From positions 1-28,245 of the forward strand of contig CAZWST010000017.1 of assembly GCA_964636965.1 (NCBI GenBank): 28,245 nt of DNA, in the 5' to 3' direction. The notes under the pieces were generated by a model that saw nothing but the letters and a program-made list of their open reading frames with translations, was not told the origin of the DNA and made no database searches. Source of the stretch: CAG-582 sp964636965. GTDB lineage: Bacteria > Bacillota_I > Bacilli_A > RF39 > UBA660. Both the position numbers and the translations under genes were made by a program. How positions within the stretch are numbered: the first letter of the stretch is position 1; each line of letters opens with the position of its first letter. Shown here piece after piece: positions 7,528-15,773 of this stretch.

Positions 7528-7866
7528 ATGAATTTAATTGATAAGGTTAACGCTAAATCAGTAAGAAATGATATTCCTGAATTTCGTGTTGGAGATATTG
7601 TAAGAGTAGATTACAAAATCAAAGAAGGAAAAACTGAAAGAATTCAAGCATTTGAAGGTTACGTTGTAGCTATCAAAGGTGGATCAATTGGTAAAACTTT
7701 TACAGTAAGAAAGAAAAGTGGTTCTGTAGCAGTTAAAAGAGTATTTAAAGTAAATTCTCCTTTAATTGACAAAGTAACAGTTGTAAGAAAAGGTGTTGCT
7801 AGAAGAGCTAAACTTAACTTCATTGACAAAATGTCTAAGGAATATAAGAACAAGGAAAGAAATTAA
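7528..7866 (+). CDS. rplS: 50S ribosomal protein L19
   Basis: L19 sits at the interface of the 30S and 50S subunits. The sequence is the typical 112-aa form: FRVGDIVRVDYKIKEG, then ERIQAFEGYVVA, TFTVRKKSGSVAVKRVF, SPLIDKVTVVRKGVARRAKL. The GGAAGGTG ribosome site precedes the ATG. It has its own promoter, leader and terminator, so it is monocistronic here. The usual upstream partners (rpsP, rimM, trmD) are absent, unlike many Firmicutes. Confidence 0.97.
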   Translation: MNLIDKVNAKSVRNDIPEFRVGDIVRVDYKIKEGKTERIQAFEGYVVAIKGGSIGKTFTVRKKSGSVAVKRVFKVNSPLIDKVTVVRKGVARRAKLNFIDKMSKEYKNKERN

Positions 7867-7879
7867 TCTTTCCTTTTTT
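7852..7879 (+). terminator. intrinsic terminator after rplS
   Basis: Stem AAGGAAAGA / TCTTTCCTT around the loop AATTAA, followed by a T-run. The rplS stop codon is the TAA in the loop. Confidence 0.88.
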
Positions 7880-7903
7880 AATGCTAAAATATCTTTATTG
7901 CTA

Positions 7904-7932
7904 TTTAATTTTTAAAAGCAAAATGATATAAT
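7904..7932 (+). promoter_or_regulatory. extended -10 promoter for lepB
   Basis: TATAAT at 7927-7932 with TGA directly before it (extended -10); TTTAAT at 7904-7909 is a poor -35 at 17 bases. The start would be near 7938, about 13 bases before lepB. Confidence 0.5.
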
Positions 7933-7950
7933 TAAAAATAGGTGATATCT

Positions 7951-8622
7951 ATGACTAATACAAAAGAGATTAAAAGTAAAAAAAATAAAGAAAAACATGA
8001 AGAATATGTTAATGAAGAAACTAAATATGCTGTAAAAGATTTTTTCTTAAGTTATATGCCATTTATCATTATAATATGTTTTATAATTATCATAAGATGC
8101 TTTATTGCAACACCTGTTCGAGTTAATGGTTCAAGTATGGTTCCAACTTTAAAAAATAAAGATACAATGCTTTTATACAAATTAACTAAAAAAACAAAAG
8201 GTATAAAAAGATTTGATATTGTCGTAATTGAAACAGACAGTGGAAAACTTATTAAAAGAGTTATTGGTCTTCCCGGTGAAAAAATCAAATATGTAATTGA
8301 AAAAAATGATAGTGGAGAAAACATTGGTGTTTTATACATAAATGGGAAAAGAGTTGAAGAAAAATTTATAGATGAAACAGCTAAAGTAAATACCTGCTCA
8401 AATGTTTTTGAAAAAGATTATAACATTTGTAATGATGAAGAAACCATATTTAGAGGTGAAAACTACGAATTAACTGTACCTGAGCATGAATACTTTGTTA
8501 TGGGAGATAACCGAGTTAATTCAAAAGATTCCAGAATGATTGGATTTATTGAAGATAAAAAAATCATGGGTACAACAGAGATCATTTTATTTCCATTTAA
8601 TAGAATGGGCAAAGTTGATTAA
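7951..8622 (+). CDS. lepB: type I signal peptidase
   Basis: Membrane-anchored serine/lysine-dyad protease that removes signal peptides from exported proteins. A Lys/Glu-rich N-terminus leads into one membrane helix at about residues 34-50, then box B GSSMVPTL with catalytic S62, box D KRVIGLPGE with catalytic K102, and box E MGDNRVNSKDSR. At 223 aa with one membrane helix it is the Gram-positive form. I start at ATG 7951: an in-frame GTG at 7942 lies within the AGGTGAT ribosome site. It is monocistronic, between two terminators, and downstream of rplS as in several Firmicutes. Confidence 0.95.
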   Translation: MTNTKEIKSKKNKEKHEEYVNEETKYAVKDFFLSYMPFIIIICFIIIIRCFIATPVRVNGSSMVPTLKNKDTMLLYKLTKKTKGIKRFDIVVIETDSGKLIKRVIGLPGEKIKYVIEKNDSGENIGVLYINGKRVEEKFIDETAKVNTCSNVFEKDYNICNDEETIFRGENYELTVPEHEYFVMGDNRVNSKDSRMIGFIEDKKIMGTTEIILFPFNRMGKVD

Positions 8623-8629
8623 AAACTTT

Positions 8630-8659
8630 AAGTAAACTTTCATATAGTTTACTTTTTTT
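8630..8659 (+). terminator. intrinsic terminator after lepB
   Basis: Perfect 9-bp stem AAGTAAACT / AGTTTACTT with a 7-base loop, then a T-run. The next promoter element starts 2 bases later. Confidence 0.87.
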
Positions 8660-8660
8660 A

Positions 8661-8669
8661 TGATATAAT
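8661..8669 (+). promoter_or_regulatory. extended -10 promoter for the M3 peptidase gene
   Basis: TGATATAAT (TATAAT at 8664-8669), immediately after the lepB terminator. Any -35 would fall inside the terminator stem and is not recognisable. The ribosome site AAGGATGTG follows. Confidence 0.5.
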
Positions 8670-8688
8670 TAAGTTAAGGATGTGAATT

Positions 8689-10398
8689 ATGGAAAAAGTA
8701 ACTAATTTTAATGAACTAGTATACAAAAGAATAGATTATGATAAGACAAAAGATAGACTAAATAAATTAATTAGTGCATTAGGTAATTCAAAAAATTTTA
8801 ATGATTTTTTAATAAATTTTAAAGAAATAATAAATATTCAAAATGAAATTGAAGAAATGTATGATTATGCGGATATTAGAAATATGCGTGATTTGAAAGA
8901 TGAATACTTTAACGATGAAATAGCTTATTGGAATACTTATAAGCCTAAATTTGATAGTTTATTCCTTCCGTTTTATGATGCTATATTAAAAAGTGAATAT
9001 AAGGCTAATTTATCCAGTTTAGTTCCTCCTAACTTTTTCAAAACCATTGAATATCAAAAAAGAATAACTGATGATAAAATTAATGATTTATTAAAAAAAG
9101 AACAGGAATTAAAAAAAGAATATCAGAGTTTAACTAGAGAAAAAGTAACATTTAATGGAGAAGAAATGAACCTAGCTAAACTAAATGGATTCATGAAAGA
9201 TAATAACCGAGATATAAGAAAAGAAGCAAGTGATATTTATAACGATTACTATCTGGAAAGGCAAGAACACTTTGATAGAATATTCCTTGATTTAATAAGT
9301 GTAAGAAAAGAAATATCAGAAATATTAGGATTCGATAATTATGTTGAATATAGTTTATATAAATTAAGAAGATTTAATTATGACTATAATGATATTCATG
9401 CATTCCGTGATAACATAAGAAAGTATATAAATCCTTTAATAGAATCATTAAGAGCTATTCAAAAAGAGAATCTTGGTATCAATGAACTTGAATATTTCGA
9501 TAATATATTCTTTAAAGCATCTCCCAAACCTCTTTATGAAGGGAAATGTCTTTTAATGAAAATTGAAGAAACGTTAAAGTTTGATCAAGAATTATTAGAA
9601 ACTTACCACATACTTCTTGAAAATGGTTATATTGACTTTTTAAATCGAGATAATAAAGTTGGCTTTAGTATAACAAATTATTTATGTAAAACGGGGCTAC
9701 CAGTAATTACTGGATCATATAAAAACACTTATTATGATGCTACAGCAACAACACACGAATTAGGTCATGCTTATCAAAAATACAATGCTGGTTTAATGGA
9801 TAAAAACTATATAGTGTCTCCACTTCTTAAATATCCAACAATGGAAATTGCCGAGATGTTTTCTCACGCATTATCTATTATTTTATTACCACACTTGAAA
9901 TGTTTATTTAAAGATGTAGACTATAGCAAATACTGTATAGAGTTTCTTTATGATTTAATAAGTCTATTACCATATATTTGTTTAGTAGATGAATTTCAAG
10001 AGACAATTTATTTAATGGACGAAATAGACTCAAATAAAATTCACGAAACATGGCTTAAACTTGCTTCAAAATATAATTTAGAATATCAAAATAAAGGCAA
10101 TGAAAATCTCGAAAAAGGTAACTTCTTTTATAGACAAGTACATATATTTACTGATCCTTTCTATTATATTGATTATGCAATATCAATCATTGGATCATTC
10201 TCACTTGCTTCTTCTTGCGAAGATGATTTAAGTAAATTTAAAAGTGCTTCTTCTGTTGCATCATATTATCCAATAAAAGAGTTATCTAAAAAATTTGATA
10301 TTCCTGATCCATTTAAGGAAGAAAGTGTTGAACTTTTAGTAAAAAAATTAGAATTAAATTTAAAAGAATATTATAAGGAATTAAAAAATGAATTTTAA
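8689..10398 (+). CDS. M3B-family oligoendopeptidase (PepF-like)
   Basis: Predicted cytosolic zinc metallopeptidase cutting short peptides, family M3B (oligoendopeptidase F type). The zinc motif HELGH is at residues 356-360 within TATTHELGHAYQKYN. The third ligand is expected in the following MEIAEMFSHAL segment (Glu at about 386-389). The C-terminal helical half ends with FYYIDYAISIIGSFSL, also typical of the family. The length of 569 aa fits. No signal peptide is present. The gene overlaps the following N-formylglutamate-amidohydrolase/GNAT fusion by 11 bases, suggesting coupled translation and perhaps linked peptide or amino-acid catabolism. Confidence 0.9.
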   Translation: MEKVTNFNELVYKRIDYDKTKDRLNKLISALGNSKNFNDFLINFKEIINIQNEIEEMYDYADIRNMRDLKDEYFNDEIAYWNTYKPKFDSLFLPFYDAILKSEYKANLSSLVPPNFFKTIEYQKRITDDKINDLLKKEQELKKEYQSLTREKVTFNGEEMNLAKLNGFMKDNNRDIRKEASDIYNDYYLERQEHFDRIFLDLISVRKEISEILGFDNYVEYSLYKLRRFNYDYNDIHAFRDNIRKYINPLIESLRAIQKENLGINELEYFDNIFFKASPKPLYEGKCLLMKIEETLKFDQELLETYHILLENGYIDFLNRDNKVGFSITNYLCKTGLPVITGSYKNTYYDATATTHELGHAYQKYNAGLMDKNYIVSPLLKYPTMEIAEMFSHALSIILLPHLKCLFKDVDYSKYCIEFLYDLISLLPYICLVDEFQETIYLMDEIDSNKIHETWLKLASKYNLEYQNKGNENLEKGNFFYRQVHIFTDPFYYIDYAISIIGSFSLASSCEDDLSKFKSASSVASYYPIKELSKKFDIPDPFKEESVELLVKKLELNLKEYYKELKNEF

Positions 10399-11542
10399 AG
10401 AAGAAATAGATATTTTAGAAAATATAAATGTAGAAACTGACATAATTTATAAAAAAGGAAATTTGCCAATTCTTTTTACTGCACCACACACAATGTTACA
10501 GACAAAAGAAAATGGAGAGATAAAACTAAATGAACCTTATACAAAGGCTCTAGCACTTTATTTTAATAAACATTTTCATACACATGCATTAATAAAAGTA
10601 AAAGATACTGGTCTTGACCCAAATCGCGATAATCATGATGAATTTAAAAAGAATCTAATTGATATAGTAAAAGAAAATAACATAAAATTAGTAATTGACT
10701 TACATGGCGCATCAATATCCCATGAATTTGATATTGAATTTGGTACACTAAATAACTTAACTGCAGATTATTCCACAATACAAGAATTAATAAAATGTTT
10801 TAAAGAAAATGGGATTAATAATATAAGCCAAAACGAACCATTTAAAGGTGGCGCAATTACCCAATATTTATATAACTTAAAAGATGTAGATGTAATACAA
10901 CTAGAAATTAATTATAGATATCGTAAATTTAATAATCTGAGTGAATTAGAAAAAATAGTTTTTTCCTTTAAGAATTTTATTGAAAGATATAAAGATTATA
11001 CCAATACTCGTGCAAGAAAAGTTAACGTTTCTTTATATGAACCTACAAGTTCCAAAGATTACTGGTATTTAAAAAAAATACAAGAGGATGCTAAAACAAT
11101 GAGTTATAATGCTGGGTATGATGTTGAATATGAGGGTTATAACTATGAAACCGGATGTATTGCTTTACCTGAAGATAAGTGGATTCATAAATTTAACAAA
11201 AATAAAGAAAAGAATATCTTTATTGCTTATATTAAAGATAATGATTCAAATAAATTTGTTGGCTATGTAACTTATCACTATAATAATGAAGAAAATAAAT
11301 ATTATTGTGGCGTTTTAATTGATTATAATAATCGAGGATCAGGGTATTCAAGGCCTGCTTTAGAGTTACTTATAAAAAGAGCAAAAGATGCTAATATTAA
11401 ATCTTTATATGATAGTTTTGAAGAATCAAGAATGCATGCCTTATCATTATTTAAAGAAGTAGGTTTTAAACAGGTGGAAGCACGTGAAATAACTAAATTT
11501 GGAAAAAAAGAAAAAAGTATAATTGTTAAACTAGATTTATAA
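10388..11542 (+). CDS. N-formylglutamate amidohydrolase-like domain fused to a GNAT acetyltransferase
   Basis: Two domains in one chain. Residues about 20-205 resemble the N-formylglutamate amidohydrolase/zinc-carboxypeptidase-like fold: TAPHT with H34, DPNRDNHDEF around 77-86, VIDLHGAS with D104 and H106, and a late Glu at 173 in QLEINYRYR. Residues about 210-384 look like a GNAT N-acetyltransferase: VGYVTYHY strand, a beta4 strand GVLIDYNN, the acetyl-CoA loop RGSGYS (316-321), then the helix ALELLIKRA and KEVGFKQVEA near the end. The GNAT half probably acts on a small molecule or peptide. Overlap with the M3B peptidase gene suggests work on peptide products. The substrates are not identifiable from sequence. 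Confidence 0.75.
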   Translation: MNFKEEIDILENINVETDIIYKKGNLPILFTAPHTMLQTKENGEIKLNEPYTKALALYFNKHFHTHALIKVKDTGLDPNRDNHDEFKKNLIDIVKENNIKLVIDLHGASISHEFDIEFGTLNNLTADYSTIQELIKCFKENGINNISQNEPFKGGAITQYLYNLKDVDVIQLEINYRYRKFNNLSELEKIVFSFKNFIERYKDYTNTRARKVNVSLYEPTSSKDYWYLKKIQEDAKTMSYNAGYDVEYEGYNYETGCIALPEDKWIHKFNKNKEKNIFIAYIKDNDSNKFVGYVTYHYNNEENKYYCGVLIDYNNRGSGYSRPALELLIKRAKDANIKSLYDSFEESRMHALSLFKEVGFKQVEAREITKFGKKEKSIIVKLDL

Positions 11543-11568
11543 AAAGAGTTACTTTAATTCTTTTTTTT
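11541..11568 (+). terminator. intrinsic terminator after the peptidase/amidohydrolase pair
   Basis: Stem AAAAGAGTTA / TAATTCTTTT (one G-U pair) with a tight CTT loop, running into a T-run. It overlaps the TAA stop of the fusion gene. Confidence 0.75.
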
Positions 11569-11595
11569 ATGAAAATAGATTATTTATGCTATAAT
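11567..11595 (+). promoter_or_regulatory. promoter for the glycosylase-lipoprotein operon
   Basis: TTATGA, a 17-base spacer, then TATAAT (11590-11595) with TGC before it (extended -10). Start near 11602, followed by the GGGGTGA ribosome site. Confidence 0.6.
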
Positions 11596-11621
11596 AAAGC
11601 ATAACAACTGGGGTGAATATT

Positions 11622-12206
11622 ATGGAATTTGATAAATTTATTAATGAATTAAAGGAATGCCGATTTTGTGAAGAAAAATTTGGATTTATTCCACATCCAG
11701 TCGTGTGGGGACAAAAAAATTCTAAAATTGTTCAAATAAGTCAAGCCCCATCAAAAAGTGTTCATGAAACTACAAAACCATTTACTGATCAATCAGGTAA
11801 AACTTTAAAATATAATTGGTATCAATTAACCGATGAAGAGTTTTATAATAAAAATAACTTTTATATTACTTCAATTGCGCATTGTTACCCCGGCAAAAAT
11901 AAAAATGGAGGAGACAATCCGCCTTCAAGATGCTGTTATGGAAAATGGATACAAAAAGAATTACCACTTATTGATAATGAGCTATATATCATAATTGGTG
12001 CTGCAGCATCTCGTAGATTTTTTCCTGATGAACTATTTGATGATTTAGTATTCAAAGACAATATACTAAATGGAAAAAAAGCAATTGTCTTACCTCATCC
12101 ATCTCCCTTAAATAGATTTTGGATTAAAAACCACCCAGAATTCTTAGAGAAGAGAATAATAGAAGTAAGAAAAACAATATATGAAATACTAGATAAGAAA
12201 GTGTGA
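11622..12206 (+). CDS. uracil-DNA glycosylase superfamily protein, iron-sulfur type
   Basis: Likely member of the uracil-DNA glycosylase superfamily. Four cysteines C13-xx-C16, C88 and C104 match the spacing of the [4Fe-4S] ligands in family 4 UDGs (C-x2-C, then two Cys about 70 and 86 residues on). The segment VQISQAPSKSVHETTKPF stands where family 4 has GEAPG; LPHPSPLNRFW (about 157-167) is the C-terminal HPSP motif; YIIIGAAAS is the core strand before it. The altered first motif leaves uracil specificity open. I start at ATG 11622; the in-frame GTG at 11613 is part of the ribosome site. It is first in an operon of surface-protein genes. Confidence 0.75.
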   Translation: MEFDKFINELKECRFCEEKFGFIPHPVVWGQKNSKIVQISQAPSKSVHETTKPFTDQSGKTLKYNWYQLTDEEFYNKNNFYITSIAHCYPGKNKNGGDNPPSRCCYGKWIQKELPLIDNELYIIIGAAASRRFFPDELFDDLVFKDNILNGKKAIVLPHPSPLNRFWIKNHPEFLEKRIIEVRKTIYEILDKKV

Positions 12207-12211
12207 ATAAT

Positions 12212-12502
12212 ATGAAAAAGAATAAAAAAATTATTTCATTAATTTTAGCAATGGCATTATCATTAACTTCATGTGTAAAAAACGAAAGTAATTGTAATGA
12301 ATATAAAGATAATGTAAAAAAAATAATAGCAGATAATGGAAATGGAAATCCGGATAATAGGAACAGAAGTATAGATGAATTTTTTTATAATTTTATTAAT
12401 CTTTATGGAAATTATTTAAATCAAGAACAGTATGATAATTTAATTGAAATGATGTACTATATTATATGGATCAAAACATATCTCTCCACGATAATACAAT
12501 AA
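12212..12502 (+). CDS. N-terminal part of a frameshifted lipoprotein
   Basis: A classic lipoprotein signal: MKKNKKII, a hydrophobic core, and lipobox LTSC with C21 as lipidation site. A short Asn/Lys/Asp-rich linker leads to a helical start (SIDEFFYNFINLYGNYL). The frame ends at TAA 12500-12502 while a long open frame, shifted by -1, already runs from 12448. One extra A in the AAAA run at 12473-12476 would join both into a protein of about 609 aa. I therefore read this as the 5' part of one gene. The start is ATG 12212; a GTG at 12203 gives three extra residues and overlaps the glycosylase stop. Confidence 0.75.
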   Translation: MKKNKKIISLILAMALSLTSCVKNESNCNEYKDNVKKIIADNGNGNPDNRNRSIDEFFYNFINLYGNYLNQEQYDNLIEMMYYIIWIKTYLSTIIQ

Positions 12503-14037
12503 AACTACTCAATGAAATGACTAACTCCTATGATGATGTATTTGGAAGAGGATTAGGACGTGCTTTTTCTTTAAGACTTATTTATGAAGGTATTTTTCCG
12601 TCATGGATGTATCGTGATGAAGTATATGATGAATTCAATACATTAAGATCAGTAGTAAATGATGATGAAAGTTTTTATTCATGCCTTTTTTCATCTGATA
12701 TGGAGGGGTTAATTGAGTGTATAGAAACAAACACAGGTTTACCAAAGGAACAAGCTAGAGAGTTAATTTTGCTAATTGATTCTTATTCAGATATCAAAAG
12801 TAGTGAAGACTATAATGATTTAGAACTAAAAGAAACTTATACTACTGAGATAAAAAGAATAATGTGTAAACTAGTACAATCTAAGTTAAAAAAAGATGAA
12901 AAATTTTCAAAAACAATTTTAGGCCAGTTGTTAAGTAAAAGTGAATATAATGGTAATTATCAATACAATGTCACAAATAATTTATTTGATGATGTTGCAA
13001 CAATTAATGGTTTTAAAGAGACATTTATGTATACTTTTTCTGTACCGTCTTATCTTCTTAAAACTAATAAAACAATAAGTGAAATAAAAGAATTAGCTGT
13101 TTATGATATCATAAGTAAAGGAGATAATGAAAATAATAGTTATGAATATGACGCGATGAGTTTTATGATTCATTTAATTGATCCAAACACTTTAAATAAA
13201 ATAAATTTAACGCCACAAGAAATACGCACCATAATTTATGCAAATTTAAAAGAAGACTATGAAATGTTTGAAGACTCAAATGCTTCTGAATTAACTACAG
13301 AAGACTATGATGATTTCTTTTTATTAATAGCAAATGGATCTTCAATGGTTTTTTATGATTATTTTTCCTTATTTGAAAAGCGATTGCTTATTGATGGGAT
13401 TACCTATGAAGATTTTGTAAGATTTACATCACTTGCCAATTTTATACGTGAAAATGAAAGAGTTACAATTGATTGGAATTATGATATGGACTATCCTCCT
13501 TATGATGAGATAAAACGCATGAAAGAAGATGAATATAATAAGACTATCAGATCATATTCAAGTAATGAACTATTAGATGGAATGGATTATAAAATGTGCA
13601 TGGGAATGTCTTACGATATAATAAAAGATAATGACTTAGGATATGAACAACTTTATAGTCCAAATTGTGAATATTCGTATAGCTCTGGGCAAATAATTGT
13701 CAGTGTCCCATCTCCATCAGTTACAAGCGCGGAAGTTCCACCAAGCGAAGGAAATTTTTTTGGAAACACTGTAATCTACTATGAAGTTCCTGAAAATTAT
13801 GAAAATGGCAGAGCAGTAGAGTGTTTTTATAATATTGAAAGAAAACTAACAATGGTAGAAGTTCCTGGAATTTTTAAAACTATATATGACCCAGAAAAAG
13901 GAAGAGATATAACTATATTTATATGTGACATAGATGCATCCCTTAATGATGATACACCATCAATAAGATTTACAGAGTACTATGATTATTATAAAGAGAT
14001 GGTCGATAATAAAAAATTAACTTTGGAGGAGAAATAA
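12466..14037 (+). CDS. main body of the frameshifted lipoprotein, unknown function
   Basis: No family recognised. The open frame extends back to 12448, and the first ATG (12466) has no ribosome site, so it is probably not a real start but the continuation of the lipoprotein begun at 12212. The protein is acidic and Tyr/Asp-rich, mostly helical over the first 380 residues. It then has a Ser/Pro linker at about 412-429 (SVPSPSVTSAEVPPSEG) and a beta-rich tail (NTVIYYEVPENYENG ... RDITIFICDIDASL). Few cysteines and no internal membrane segment fit an extracytoplasmic domain held by the lipid anchor. Its stop overlaps the next start (TAATG). Confidence 0.8.
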   Translation: MDQNISLHDNTIKLLNEMTNSYDDVFGRGLGRAFSLRLIYEGIFPSWMYRDEVYDEFNTLRSVVNDDESFYSCLFSSDMEGLIECIETNTGLPKEQARELILLIDSYSDIKSSEDYNDLELKETYTTEIKRIMCKLVQSKLKKDEKFSKTILGQLLSKSEYNGNYQYNVTNNLFDDVATINGFKETFMYTFSVPSYLLKTNKTISEIKELAVYDIISKGDNENNSYEYDAMSFMIHLIDPNTLNKINLTPQEIRTIIYANLKEDYEMFEDSNASELTTEDYDDFFLLIANGSSMVFYDYFSLFEKRLLIDGITYEDFVRFTSLANFIRENERVTIDWNYDMDYPPYDEIKRMKEDEYNKTIRSYSSNELLDGMDYKMCMGMSYDIIKDNDLGYEQLYSPNCEYSYSSGQIIVSVPSPSVTSAEVPPSEGNFFGNTVIYYEVPENYENGRAVECFYNIERKLTMVEVPGIFKTIYDPEKGRDITIFICDIDASLNDDTPSIRFTEYYDYYKEMVDNKKLTLEEK

Positions 14038-15764
14038 TGAGGTATTTATATATAGGCAAAAAGAATGAAAAAGATAAAATCCAATATATCTACTGTGATG
14101 AAATACATTTAAGATTTTATGCTGTAGATGAATTAATTGAAGATGATGGTCTTGAGTATATCTATGAACTTATGCCAAATGATTATGAAGATGAAAATAT
14201 GAGAGCTTACAGAATAACTGATTCTAATTTAATAAAAGCTCTTACTATTGCATTAAAAATCAGAAAAGCAATGGAAATAAAGACAAAACAAATTGAAGAG
14301 CATAAAAAAACAAAAGAAAAAATCAGAGTGAAAGAAGCAAAAAAACTACATAAGAAATTAATACTAGTGCTATCGTTAATAATGCTTTATTCAAGTATCT
14401 TTACCTTTGAAAAAATAGATGAACACATTTCTAATAAACATCAATATTTAGTAGAAAAAGCTTTAACAGAGGAACAACAATTTGAAAATTACGATACATT
14501 TGGTGTCTCTTTAATTGGAAATAAAACAATTTCTGATGATATGAGAGAAATATTATTTGCTGATTTTAATAGACTTTCCTTTTCTAATATTCCAATACTT
14601 GAAAAAGATTTATCAAAAATAACTAAGAGAATAGATAACTATGATTTTACCGGACTTGATAGAACTAATTATCTTAATGCTTTAGAATACATTATATTTG
14701 GTAATCATGATAGCATTGCTAATAAATGTTTTATATCTTCTTTAGACCAATATGCTAATGGAGAATTAGATAAATCTCTTGTATACATGTTTGGTGAATT
14801 AACTATACCACTTAAAATAAACGTTCCTGATAAAATCTTTGATGATGATGAAAATTTTAAGAAATATATCGCTGAGAGTTATAATGTGTCAAAAGATAAA
14901 ATAGACTTTATACTTTATATTTTAGAATGCTATGCCAATTCGACTGATGAATTAGAAAAGAAAAATTACTATACTATTTATCAAAAGGAATTAGCAAGCT
15001 TATTCTCAATATACTATCAAAATAAAGAAGAATTATCTGAATTTGATAGAATTGTATTAGCAAGTCAAATATTTGGAGGAGACTATTATATTGATAACAA
15101 TATTTTTAATAAATATATCAAAGTAACTCATTCATCAAAAGAATATACATCTTATGCAAAATATTATGCACAGTCAACTAAAGAAGATGTAAGCATGCTT
15201 GTATACCAAGAAAAACTAGAAGAATTAATAAAGAACAAAGGAACATATTTAGATTATAGTGACCCAGATTGTCGTTTCCTTTTATATTTATACACACTAT
15301 GTTATAAAGACAATTTACCTTATTACAATAATGAGTTATTAAATGTTAAAAGCCCAGAAGAACTTGCAAATCTAATCGTCAAACGTGTATTTGATACTGA
15401 CGGATATGTTTTTTTAAAAAAAGAATTCCTTTACAACTATTTCACGTGTGGCAAAATTAATCCCGATGACATAAAAAGAATATATGAATCACTAGATAAT
15501 GATGCCTTATCTGTCTCCTTATATGTTGATGTTATTAATTGCTTAAAAATGGAAGAATCTATTGAAAGCAATTATTATTCAGGTTATTTAAACAAAGCTT
15601 TATCGTTCCTTGAATGTAACAATGAAGAATTATATAAAGAAGCAAAACTTTCTTTAGAAACTGGTGAATCTTTGTTTGATAATTTAAGCTTTTTCCCAGT
15701 TTATCAATCTTATAAAAGTGAAAATGTAAAAAAATATATTCTTGAACAAAAAACAGAAGAATAG
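14037..15764 (+). CDS. single-pass membrane protein with large predicted extracytoplasmic domain, unknown function
   Basis: No family recognised. Residues 1-75 form a small predicted cytosolic domain (MRYLYIGKKNEKDKIQYIYC, then acidic). A Lys/Glu-rich coiled-coil-like helix spans about 76-107, one membrane helix lies at about 108-124 (LILVLSLIMLYSSIFTF), and about 450 residues follow outside. The Lys-rich stretch just before the membrane helix predicts N-in/C-out. The outside part is helical and Tyr/Asn-rich, in composition much like the preceding lipoprotein. GGAGGAG lies ahead of the ATG, which overlaps the upstream stop as TAATG, so the two are translationally coupled. It may form a surface complex with the lipoprotein; this is inference. 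Confidence 0.85.
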   Translation: MRYLYIGKKNEKDKIQYIYCDEIHLRFYAVDELIEDDGLEYIYELMPNDYEDENMRAYRITDSNLIKALTIALKIRKAMEIKTKQIEEHKKTKEKIRVKEAKKLHKKLILVLSLIMLYSSIFTFEKIDEHISNKHQYLVEKALTEEQQFENYDTFGVSLIGNKTISDDMREILFADFNRLSFSNIPILEKDLSKITKRIDNYDFTGLDRTNYLNALEYIIFGNHDSIANKCFISSLDQYANGELDKSLVYMFGELTIPLKINVPDKIFDDDENFKKYIAESYNVSKDKIDFILYILECYANSTDELEKKNYYTIYQKELASLFSIYYQNKEELSEFDRIVLASQIFGGDYYIDNNIFNKYIKVTHSSKEYTSYAKYYAQSTKEDVSMLVYQEKLEELIKNKGTYLDYSDPDCRFLLYLYTLCYKDNLPYYNNELLNVKSPEELANLIVKRVFDTDGYVFLKKEFLYNYFTCGKINPDDIKRIYESLDNDALSVSLYVDVINCLKMEESIESNYYSGYLNKALSFLECNNEELYKEAKLSLETGESLFDNLSFFPVYQSYKSENVKKYILEQKTEE

Positions 15765-15773
15765 GTTTATCTT

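Noticed and set aside
7942..7950. GTG start for lepB giving three extra residues
   Set aside because: The GTG forms part of the AGGTGAT ribosome site of the ATG at 7951.
11613..11621. GTG start for the glycosylase-like gene
   Set aside because: The GTG is inside the GGGGTGA ribosome site; ATG 11622 is correctly spaced.
12466..12520. Canonical programmed -1 frameshift site in the lipoprotein overlap
   Set aside because: No in-frame X-XXY-YYZ slippery heptamer and no obvious downstream hairpin; only a four-A run. A plain indel or simple slippage is more likely.
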